Source: Thermoplasmata archaeon (GTDB lineage Archaea; Thermoplasmatota; Thermoplasmata; Thermoplasmatales; Thermoplasmataceae). From it: 6,343 nucleotides of DNA. Shown piece by piece: positions 1 through 6,043 of the stretch. Position 1 is the first letter of the stretch; every line of letters begins with the position of its first letter. The notes under the pieces are model-generated. The model had not been told where the DNA came from. It searched no databases and saw only the letters and a program-made list of their open reading frames with translations. The stretch lies in contig JAJZWN010000069.1 of the NCBI GenBank assembly GCA_021846695.1, positions 1 through 6,343 of the forward strand, in the 5' to 3' direction. A program made the translations under genes and the position numbers.

Positions 1-18
1 AGTCAGGATTAACATAAC

Positions 19-27
19 TTTTTAAAT
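19..27 (+). promoter_or_regulatory. Candidate TATA box for the flippase gene
   Basis: The sequence TTTTTAAAT resembles an archaeal TATA box. It lies only 4 nt before the TTG at 31, too close to serve a transcript starting there, but it is centred 26 nt before a second in-frame TTG at 49. If it is the real promoter element, the mRNA would be leaderless and begin at 49. It could also be chance AT-richness, because little upstream sequence is available. Confidence 0.35.
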
Positions 28-30
28 TCT

Positions 31-1575
31 TTGAGTATATCCAGAAAATTGCCAGCCAAAGAAGAAACATTCGGTTCTGGAGTCGCTCTCCAATATGGTG
101 CAGTAGCTTCAATGTTCTTGTCGTCCACCATATTTTATTTTCTCATAGCACATTTGCTTTCAACCACTTTAGTAGGTTCAATTTCCCTTCTCTATGCTAT
201 AATGAACATTGCTGGAGTTGCTTTTGTCCTGGGTTTTTCCCAGGGGCTGGAGCATTTTATATCATACCATATTTCAAGGGGAAACTATAGAAATGTAAGG
301 GCAATGATACGAAGAATCGGAATATTTGCAATAATTTCCTCTATTGCAGCAATGGCTATTATATATTTTATATCGCCATTTATTGCAATAACACTGTTTC
401 ATTCATACTTTTATGTGGAATTCATCAGATTAATAGGAATAGCCATCTCAGCATTTATCTTCAGGGACCTTTTTTCATCTATTATTCTTGGATTGAAGCG
501 TTACCGCACCTATTCATTGAGCTACATATTTGTAAATATATTTTCTTATTTCTTTCCAATACTATTGCTACTTTATTCCGGAAAGGCAATTTATGTAATA
601 ATAGGAATAGCCATCGCGGGATTAGTAAATGCCGTAATTTTTATAATTATGGTCTTGAGAATTTATCTCCATCTGGAAAGAACCTTGAATTCTGAAACCA
701 TTGATCCTTTCAAAACACTATTTATTTACTCATTTCCACTATTCTTCGCGTCAATTATGACAACAGGTGCAAATTATCTTGACAGAATAGTAGTATCTTA
801 TTTTCTAAATTTATCTTTTATTGGAATATACAACTTTGCACTGGTTATCAGCAGTGCAGCAACTGTTTTCATAATGCCCATTTCTAATATGTTGATACCG
901 AGATTGTCATCTTATTTCTCACTGGATGATATTAGAGGATTTAAGAGAAGTATCAGGATGTTGCTTAATATAGCTTCACTTGTATATATTCCGGCTGCAA
1001 TGGGAATAGCCGCCATGTCAAGGATTACACTTTATAACTTTGCAGGGAAAAATTATACTATAGCATACATTCCCATCATTATAATAATGATCGCAACATC
1101 TTTATTTGTGGGGTCAGTGATACTGGCTTCAGGAATAAAAAGTGTCCGGAAAACAAGAATATTTTTATTATCATCCGGCCTTGCACTTTTAACAAATTTA
1201 ATATTCTCAATAGTTTTGATTCCAAGATTTTCCATTATTGGTGCTTCCATAGCATACTCATCCATGACCATTGTTAACTTTATAGTTATATATGTCTATG
1301 CAAGGAAATTTAATATTTCCAATTACGATATTAGAACTATAGGCAAGATATGGGGGTCTTCATTGATCATGTTTTCTATTTTATTTTATCTGCAAAGTAT
1401 ATTCAGTTATAATATACCCCTGGAAATTTTATACATATTCCTGGGTATAATCATATATACTCTGGAACTGAAACTTTTCAGGGTTATAAAGCCAGATGAA
1501 CGTGATTTCCTCTTCACTATAATTCCAGAAAGATTCCGGAAAATGAGGGATATGCTAAAATATATTTCATCCTGA
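31..1575 (+). CDS. Polysaccharide/lipid-linked glycan flippase (Wzx/RfbX-like, MATE/MOP superfamily)
   Basis: This is a multi-pass membrane protein of 514 residues, the usual length for the polysaccharide_synt/COG2244 flippases, which move lipid-linked sugars from the cytoplasmic to the outer face of the membrane. Nearly the whole chain is hydrophobic helices (about 12-14) separated by short basic loops, such as the Arg-rich stretch near residues 80-92 and RGFKRSIRM near 304-312. The N-terminal SGVALQYGAVASMF leading into the first helix and the charged tail after residue 485 (IKPDERDFLFTIIPERFRKM) are typical of archaeal members. The start is uncertain. An in-frame stop lies at 10-12, no ATG occurs before residue 28 (position 112), and TTG codons at 31 and 49 are the candidates. 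The TTG at 49 fits the upstream TATA box better. The next gene is 89 bp downstream with its own promoter, and only a T4 run follows the stop. The substrate cannot be told from sequence. Confidence 0.88.
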   Translation: MSISRKLPAKEETFGSGVALQYGAVASMFLSSTIFYFLIAHLLSTTLVGSISLLYAIMNIAGVAFVLGFSQGLEHFISYHISRGNYRNVRAMIRRIGIFAIISSIAAMAIIYFISPFIAITLFHSYFYVEFIRLIGIAISAFIFRDLFSSIILGLKRYRTYSLSYIFVNIFSYFFPILLLLYSGKAIYVIIGIAIAGLVNAVIFIIMVLRIYLHLERTLNSETIDPFKTLFIYSFPLFFASIMTTGANYLDRIVVSYFLNLSFIGIYNFALVISSAATVFIMPISNMLIPRLSSYFSLDDIRGFKRSIRMLLNIASLVYIPAAMGIAAMSRITLYNFAGKNYTIAYIPIIIIMIATSLFVGSVILASGIKSVRKTRIFLLSSGLALLTNLIFSIVLIPRFSIIGASIAYSSMTIVNFIVIYVYARKFNISNYDIRTIGKIWGSSLIMFSILFYLQSIFSYNIPLEILYIFLGIIIYTLELKLFRVIKPDERDFLFTIIPERFRKMRDMLKYISS

Positions 1576-1635
1576 TTTTACACAGACTTTCGGATAATAT
1601 ATATCATAAGCCTGAAAATATCTGAATTGGCAATA

Positions 1636-1643
1636 TTTATAAT
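1636..1643 (+). promoter_or_regulatory. TATA box for the GT2-like gene (leaderless start)
   Basis: TTTATAAT is centred about 26 bp before the ATG at 1665, which is the normal distance from an archaeal TATA box to the transcription start. No Shine-Dalgarno-like sequence precedes the ATG, so the transcript is probably leaderless and begins at or next to the A of the start codon. Confidence 0.6.
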
Positions 1644-1664
1644 TAGACTACAAATATCCTTTTC

Positions 1665-2651
1665 ATGGTAGATGCCTCTGTTGTAATATTTGATTATGAT
1701 AGAAAGAATTTCATTAAAGATATTGTTAAGTCCATTGCCGTTAATATAGGCGATAAGAATATTGAAATTTTAGTAATTAAGAGTTACGAGGATCCAGAAA
1801 TAGATAATTTTTTAAAAGACAATAACATTAGATTTTTTACATTATTGGACCACAAAAAACAGAGCGATTACATTAAATGCGCAGTAAAGGAGTCTCTGGG
1901 CGAAATCTTGATGTTTCACGATGATGACGATCAATTTATAGATGAAAAAGTAAGTTATGTATACAATTTATTCTGCCAGCATGAGGATCTTGGATATTAC
2001 CATAATAATTTTGATACCATAGACCAGGAAGGCAATGCTGTCTATAACAGAAATTATAAAACACCTAAGTTTGTATCGTTATACATTAAAAATTCTGAAA
2101 AAACACTGTATTTTAATAAAAAAATTGAATTATTAAACTATATCAGACCTGATTTTAATGCTACTTCTATCTGTATAAGAAAATCTATTATTACAAACTT
2201 TCAGAAAAACTTTGAATTCAATGTAAGGCCAGACACATTTTTACTGATTATGGCATTGCTCTCTGATCTATCACTTTTTTTCGATAGTAAAGTACTGACA
2301 CATTACAGGTTATACGCAGATAACGTGAGTACTTCTTACAATGCCCCCGTGACTAAAATGCGCAATACATTCATGAGAGCTTTCTCGGAAGGAATTAGAA
2401 TTTTCTGCTATTACTCAAATTTTTTAGAAAATACGTCATATTCAAGTTACATGAAATTACGTATAATTAATCTTAAACTGGCCTACAATTTCTGGGCACT
2501 GAAGAGAAAATATAAAATTATGCGTTCGGAATTAAAAATAATTTTAAAGGCAGATCTGCTACATGAATCGGCATACTATATAATATCTATATTGCCGGGC
2601 AGATTGAAATTATTGGTTATGAAGTTTGCCTATAAGGCCATTAAAGATTGA
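1665..2651 (+). CDS. Family-2-like (GT-A fold) glycosyltransferase
   Basis: The 328-residue protein begins with the GT2 pattern: strand ASVVIFDYDR (residues 4-13), a helix, strand IEILVIK (33-39), then a helix ending at GEILMFHDDDDQF (79-91). The Asp run at 86-89 is the metal/nucleotide-sugar DxD region. HYRLYADNVS (213-222) matches the motif that follows the catalytic helix in many GT2 enzymes. The last roughly 100 residues are helical, basic and aromatic without a clear membrane span, so peripheral membrane attachment is possible. It probably transfers a sugar to a lipid-linked or protein-linked surface glycan in the cytoplasm; donor and acceptor are unknown. The ATG at 1665 is the first start after the in-frame TAG at 1644-1646 and suits the TATA box. 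The gene is visibly richer in A+T than the mer genes downstream, as is common for exchanged glycan genes. The glycosyltransferase call is firm; the subfamily is not. Confidence 0.85.
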   Translation: MVDASVVIFDYDRKNFIKDIVKSIAVNIGDKNIEILVIKSYEDPEIDNFLKDNNIRFFTLLDHKKQSDYIKCAVKESLGEILMFHDDDDQFIDEKVSYVYNLFCQHEDLGYYHNNFDTIDQEGNAVYNRNYKTPKFVSLYIKNSEKTLYFNKKIELLNYIRPDFNATSICIRKSIITNFQKNFEFNVRPDTFLLIMALLSDLSLFFDSKVLTHYRLYADNVSTSYNAPVTKMRNTFMRAFSEGIRIFCYYSNFLENTSYSSYMKLRIINLKLAYNFWALKRKYKIMRSELKIILKADLLHESAYYIISILPGRLKLLVMKFAYKAIKD

Positions 2652-2667
2652 ATTTAGAAACAAACCG

Positions 2668-2681
2668 TTTTTCATTTTTTT
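2668..2681 (+). terminator. Oligo-T terminator after the GT2-like gene
   Basis: A T5 run (2668-2672) and a T7 run (2675-2681), separated by CA, lie 16-30 nt after the stop codon. No stem precedes them. Archaeal RNA polymerase terminates at such U-rich tracts without a hairpin, so this probably ends the glycan transcript and separates it from the mer unit. Confidence 0.6.
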
Positions 2682-2690
2682 ATGTTTAAC

Positions 2691-2705
2691 ATAGTGTTGC
2701 ACTAT
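2691..2705. repeat. Perfect inverted repeat upstream of the mer unit
   Basis: ATAGTG (2691-2696) and CACTAT (2700-2705) form exact 6-bp arms around TTG. The repeat follows the T-run terminator, so it is not an intrinsic-terminator stem, and it lies about 48 bp before the mer TATA box. It may be an operator or activator site, but 6-bp arms in AT-rich DNA can arise by chance. Confidence 0.35.
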
Positions 2706-2728
2706 TAATACATGTAAATCTTTAACCA

Positions 2729-2766
2729 AAGTAAAATTTTTAGTACTTATTATTTTTATAGAAGTA
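2729..2766. promoter_or_regulatory. AAGTA/TACTT repeats around the mer TATA box (candidate operator)
   Basis: AAGTA at 2729-2733, its complement TACTT at 2744-2748, and AAGTA at 2762-2766 make two overlapping inverted repeats with spacers of 10 and 13 nt. The second pair encloses the TATA box, where a bound regulator would block TBP or TFB. A mercury-responsive regulator is a reasonable candidate, but none is encoded in the window. The arms are short and partly AT-rich, so this is tentative. Confidence 0.25.
2753..2760 (+). promoter_or_regulatory. TATA box of the mer unit
   Basis: TTTTTATA is centred about 25 bp before the ATG at 2781, which fits an archaeal promoter that makes a leaderless transcript. 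No Shine-Dalgarno sequence lies before that ATG. The element drives the HMA gene and, through the overlap, merA. Confidence 0.55.
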
Positions 2767-2780
2767 TGTAATAATATCTT

Positions 2781-3011
2781 ATGACGAAAACAATTGAACT
2801 GAGGGTATATGGTATGACATGCGACGATTGTCCGAAGCATGTTTCCAGCGGTTTGAAGAATCTCAACGGTGTAAAGGAAGTCTCCGTTTCGCTTACAGAT
2901 GGCATTGCACATATCAGAGCTACTGATACAGCTAATTCCAATGATCTCATAAAACTGGACGTCTTTAAGGGCCAGTACAGGGCACAGGTAAGGAGTGTTA
3001 AAAATGACTGA
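2781..3011 (+). CDS. Stand-alone HMA metal-binding protein (NmerA-like mercury chaperone)
   Basis: This 76-residue soluble protein is a single heavy-metal-associated (ferredoxin-like) domain. The metal site is GMTCDDC (residues 11-17), with Cys14 and Cys17 as the expected thiol ligands, followed by a helix, GVKEVSV as the second strand, and a closing QYRAQV strand whose Tyr resembles the usual GY of the family. It closely resembles the N-terminal 'NmerA' domain of bacterial MerA, which binds Hg(II) and passes it to the catalytic core. There is no signal peptide, so it is cytosolic and unlike periplasmic MerP. It overlaps merA by 8 nt, so the two are translationally linked and presumably act together. 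The ATG at 2781 is the first start after an in-frame TAA at 2772-2774. Such domains also bind Cu(I); the assignment to Hg(II) rests on the merA overlap. The domain call is firm and the metal is inferred. Confidence 0.88.
   Translation: MTKTIELRVYGMTCDDCPKHVSSGLKNLNGVKEVSVSLTDGIAHIRATDTANSNDLIKLDVFKGQYRAQVRSVKND
2991..2995 (+). promoter_or_regulatory. Shine-Dalgarno site deciding the merA start
   Basis: AGGAG lies inside the end of the HMA gene, 8 nt before the ATG at 3004. It overlaps the alternative GTG at 2995, so it supports ATG at 3004 as the true start. This is the only convincing ribosome binding site seen ahead of a gene start in the window. Confidence 0.6.
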
Positions 3012-4386
3012 ATATGATCTAGCCATTATAGGCTGGGGTGCAGCGGGTTTTGCAGCGGCTATAAAAGCAAGCGAATTAACATCTAACCAGATGAAAATAG
3101 CTTTGATCGGGACAGGCGAATTAGGTGGTACCTGTGTAAACGTTGGTTGCGTTCCATCAAAGTTTTTAATAGAGGCATCAAAGAATTATAAGGAGGCTAA
3201 AAGTCCGGCATACGCCGGGATAACGTCTTCTGCGACCCTTGATTTTTCAGAATTTATGGAATCCTTGAATCAATTTGTTTCCGGAGAAAGGGAGACTAAA
3301 TATACCAGCGTAATGAAAAATTTTGAGAATATTGATCTGATAGAAGGTCTTGCAAAGTTCATTGATAATGATACTATATCGGTAAACAACACAGAACTCA
3401 AGGCCACTAATTTTATTATAGCAACGGGCTCAAGGACATTTATACCGGAGGTCAGGGGGCTGACAGATTATTATACCAGTGATACAGTGTGGAAAATGAG
3501 AAAACTACCTGGAAAGTTAGCTGTCATCGGTTCCGGAGAAGTGGCACTTGAACTGGCATACGCCTTTTCAAATTTCGGATCAGAAGTTCATATATTTAAC
3601 AGGTCTAACAGGATACTGAAAGGGTTTGATGATGATGTCAACAGCCAGCTGATGGCTGCTCTAAAATCTAATGGTATAGTGTTCCACCTTGGAGTTAATT
3701 TCTATGAAATTAAGAATGAGGAGGGAAAAAAGGATATAGTTACATGGACAGGGACATTTGGCGATTTCGATGAAATCATTGTAGCTACCGGAAGGATGCC
3801 CAACATCGATGGATTGGACCTCAGGGCAGGAGGGATTACAGCAGACAATGGTATTGTTGTTAACCCCGATTTTAGAACAACAAATCCGAAAATATATGCA
3901 GCAGGGGACTGTGTAAGGCAATCCCTTAAGCTTGAAACACTTGCAGGAAAGGAGGGCGTAATAGCTGTAGAAAATATTCTTGGAGGGGATAGAAGGATCA
4001 ATATGCAGGAAGTTCCCTGGGTAGTTTTCACTGAACCAAATGTTGCATCAGTTGGTTACACGGAAGCAGAACTGAAAAAGAAACACATAGAATACGATGT
4101 ACGCACAGTAGAATTGAAAAATGTGGTAAAAGCAAATATTCTCAACAGTTATACTGGAATTGCCAAAATAATATCCGGAAAGGACAAAAAAATTCTTGGT
4201 ATCCATGTAATAGCACCCATGGCAGCTGAATTCATAACAGAAGGTGTATACCTTATTAAAAATGGTTTAACCTACGACGATCTTATAGACACTATACACG
4301 TATTCCCTACTGTGGCAGAGTCAATTAAAATCACAGGCCAGGCATTTATAAGGGATATATCAAAGATGAGCTGCTGTATGGATTGA
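3004..4386 (+). CDS. merA: Mercuric reductase (core type, without fused NmerA domain)
   Basis: This flavoprotein reduces Hg(II) to volatile Hg(0) with NAD(P)H in the cytoplasm. Counting from ATG 3004 it has 460 residues: FAD-binding GWGAAG (10-15); redox disulfide GGTCVNVGCVPSK with Cys44 and Cys49; NAD(P)H-binding GSGEVALELA (176-185); ATGRMPN (261-267); second FAD motif YAAGDC (298-303); and a dimerisation domain from about 330. The C-terminal SCCMD with vicinal Cys457-Cys458 is diagnostic of MerA and delivers Hg(II) to the active site. In HVFPTVAE (432-439), Phe434 replaces the catalytic His of lipoamide dehydrogenase and glutathione reductase, as in MerA. The Tyr that follows FP in Tn501 MerA is absent, while Tyr100 matches the other conserved Tyr. 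The fused N-terminal HMA domain of many bacterial MerA proteins is missing and is encoded by the overlapping gene upstream. A GTG start at 2995 would add three residues. Confidence 0.93.
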   Translation: MTEYDLAIIGWGAAGFAAAIKASELTSNQMKIALIGTGELGGTCVNVGCVPSKFLIEASKNYKEAKSPAYAGITSSATLDFSEFMESLNQFVSGERETKYTSVMKNFENIDLIEGLAKFIDNDTISVNNTELKATNFIIATGSRTFIPEVRGLTDYYTSDTVWKMRKLPGKLAVIGSGEVALELAYAFSNFGSEVHIFNRSNRILKGFDDDVNSQLMAALKSNGIVFHLGVNFYEIKNEEGKKDIVTWTGTFGDFDEIIVATGRMPNIDGLDLRAGGITADNGIVVNPDFRTTNPKIYAAGDCVRQSLKLETLAGKEGVIAVENILGGDRRINMQEVPWVVFTEPNVASVGYTEAELKKKHIEYDVRTVELKNVVKANILNSYTGIAKIISGKDKKILGIHVIAPMAAEFITEGVYLIKNGLTYDDLIDTIHVFPTVAESIKITGQAFIRDISKMSCCMD

Positions 4387-4395
4387 TATACTAAC

Positions 4396-4402
4396 TTTTT
4401 TT
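4396..4402 (+). terminator. Oligo-T terminator of the mer unit
   Basis: A T7 run begins 10 nt after the merA stop codon with no stem before it, as expected for archaeal U-tract termination. It lies ahead of the TATA box of the DUF2079 gene, so the mer genes form a closed transcription unit. Confidence 0.6.
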
Positions 4403-4413
4403 GTTATGGGAAA

Positions 4414-4422
4414 TCTTATATT
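4414..4422 (+). promoter_or_regulatory. TATA box of the DUF2079 gene
   Basis: TCTTATATT is centred about 28 bp before the ATG at 4447, which suits a start of transcription at or just before the start codon. No Shine-Dalgarno sequence is present, so the mRNA is probably leaderless. Confidence 0.5.
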
Positions 4423-4432
4423 AACATTTTTA

Positions 4433-4444
4433 ATAACTAGTTAT
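4433..4444. repeat. 12-bp perfect palindrome at the expected transcription start
   Basis: ATAACTAGTTAT is identical to its reverse complement and ends 2 nt before the DUF2079 start codon, downstream of the TATA box. A protein bound here could block polymerase recruitment, so it may be an operator. It is AT-rich and single-copy in this window, so chance is not excluded. Confidence 0.35.
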
Positions 4445-4446
4445 AA

Positions 4447-6033
4447 ATGTCACACGAAAAATTAATTGGAAATATTGTCAGTAAGTTAAAAAAAGACCCG
4501 TACCTTCTGTGGATTTTCATTGTATCACTGGTATTCTCAATACTCTTTACAGTTTATTCATCAATGGCATTTAATCTTGTAGAGATGAGCGGCTGGGATA
4601 TGGGCATTTATATGCAGGCATTGTCCTCAGGCATTTCCGGGCATCTTTTCTATTCGGCACTTGTTCCGGGGAGTTACCTTGCCGAGCATTTCTCACCTAT
4701 TCTCTTCATCTTATTGATTCCGTACTATATATTCCCATCAGCGTATACCCTTATTGTACTACAGTCATTTGCCATAGGATTTTCAACACTTGTGCTTTAT
4801 CTGCTTTCTAAAGAAATACTTCAAAAGATAGAAATTATTAAAACAGGAAAATGGCTCAATACTTCAACAATCTCATTTATAATATCGATGGCATATATTA
4901 TGTCTCCGTTGACAGAAAGCCCGGTTTTTTTTGATTTTCATTTAATGGTTTTTCTCCCTCTTTTCTTCTTTCTTGCCATCTATTCATTTATGAAGAAGCA
5001 ATATATACTTAACATCATATTCCTGGCTTTGATAGTATCGCTCCATTCAACCTTTGTATCAATTGCATTGATGGCAATATTGTTTGAAATATTCCTGAAC
5101 AGGACATTTATGATAACTAGTATTCATTCACCGGTCAGAAGTTCTATTTATTTTTTTATTTCCCTTGCGATTTTAGGGCCTTATTTTATACTTGCAGGAA
5201 TTTTAAAAGGTGATATTGCGGGAGTACCAGCCTCAGTATTGCGTATACATGTTAGCGGGTCGGTAGGGCCCACAGCTCTGGTTATTGATACCTTTACCAA
5301 TCCTGCACTTATCCTGCACCTCCTCGTACAGAATTATATTTTAAAACTTACATTATTATTTTTCGCATTCGGCGGATTTGCATTTTTATTCGTAAGGTAT
5401 CCAGCATCCATATTAACATTTATACCTTACATTATTTATTCTATGTTTTCTACTTACCCCTCATATTATACGATAGGCTATCAATATACTATGATGTTCA
5501 TTCCCATGGTGGCTGTAAGCGGGGCGATAGGAATATATATACTGATAAAGAGCCAGATGCATAAACCTTCATTTAAATTACAACTTCGTATAGCCCTGAG
5601 CGTTATAATAGTTATAGCACTTCTGGGATTTTCAATTGCCACTCCAATAGTATCGGGAGACGCTAATTCCAATAGCATGTATGCCTCAGTTTCACAGTAC
5701 GGAAATAATACATATATGAATCAGGTAATATTTGAACATAAAATTGCAAATTCAATTCCAAAAAATGCAACACTGGTAACATCAAATAACTTGTTCCCTT
5801 TATTTGGCAATGATCTGAATGCTACAGCATTTCCCTTTACGCCTGATGTAGTCATAAATGGTGATTATTACCAGTATCTTGTTGATAACCAGAATAGTAT
5901 GTGGTCAATTGAAACAGCTAACATATCAGGAACAAGCATATCCCTGAATATGCTGGAACATGAATATATGGCATCTGGTAATTATAAGGTGTATGCAGAT
6001 AACTATGGAGTAATTGTACTTGAGAGAAATTAA
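4447..6033 (+). CDS. DUF2079 multi-pass membrane protein (possible GT-C-like glycosyltransferase)
   Basis: The 528-residue protein has a cytoplasmic basic start, about 10-11 transmembrane helices (residues 20-400) and a soluble C-terminal domain (about 401-528). Family-like motifs are GWDMGIYMQAL (49-59) in the first outer loop, AEHFSPILF (79-87), FDFHLMVFLPL (162-172) and QYTMMFIPM (346-354), then SIPKNATLVTSNNLFPLFG (436-454) and a closing GVIVLERN, which match the usual DUF2079 tail. The layout, with an acidic residue (Asp51) in the first outer loop, resembles GT-C enzymes that use lipid-linked sugars, but no activity is established for the family. The outer domain has four N-glycosylation sequons (Asn420, 440, 458, 492). 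The start is well fixed because an in-frame TAA occupies 4444-4446 directly before the ATG. The surrounding glycan genes support a role in surface glycan assembly; this is inference. Confidence 0.85.
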   Translation: MSHEKLIGNIVSKLKKDPYLLWIFIVSLVFSILFTVYSSMAFNLVEMSGWDMGIYMQALSSGISGHLFYSALVPGSYLAEHFSPILFILLIPYYIFPSAYTLIVLQSFAIGFSTLVLYLLSKEILQKIEIIKTGKWLNTSTISFIISMAYIMSPLTESPVFFDFHLMVFLPLFFFLAIYSFMKKQYILNIIFLALIVSLHSTFVSIALMAILFEIFLNRTFMITSIHSPVRSSIYFFISLAILGPYFILAGILKGDIAGVPASVLRIHVSGSVGPTALVIDTFTNPALILHLLVQNYILKLTLLFFAFGGFAFLFVRYPASILTFIPYIIYSMFSTYPSYYTIGYQYTMMFIPMVAVSGAIGIYILIKSQMHKPSFKLQLRIALSVIIVIALLGFSIATPIVSGDANSNSMYASVSQYGNNTYMNQVIFEHKIANSIPKNATLVTSNNLFPLFGNDLNATAFPFTPDVVINGDYYQYLVDNQNSMWSIETANISGTSISLNMLEHEYMASGNYKVYADNYGVIVLERN

Positions 6034-6043
6034 TATGGCAACA

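Noticed and set aside
1..12. Possible tail of an upstream gene ending in TAA at 10-12
   Set aside because: Only three codons precede the stop in the window, so it cannot be told apart from a chance stop.
1616..1638. AAATAT/ATATTT inverted repeat between flippase and GT2
   Set aside because: Six-base A+T arms with an 11-nt spacer in AT-rich intergenic DNA carry no weight; no T-run follows.
2748..2776. TATTAT/ATAATA inverted repeat near the mer TATA box
   Set aside because: The arms are pure A+T and low in complexity, so they are expected by chance.
2995..3003. GTG at 2995 as the merA start
   Set aside because: The Shine-Dalgarno AGGAG overlaps it, and the ATG at 3004 has proper spacing and begins directly at the FAD-binding strand.
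2610..3026. 138-codon open frame on the minus strand across the intergenic region and HMA gene
   Set aside because: It is antisense to the clear HMA gene, its translation has no recognisable domain, and it spans the mer promoter and the preceding T-run.
3661..4031. Two minus-strand open frames (86 and 109 codons) inside merA
   Set aside because: Both lie fully within the well-supported MerA coding region and show no protein-family features.
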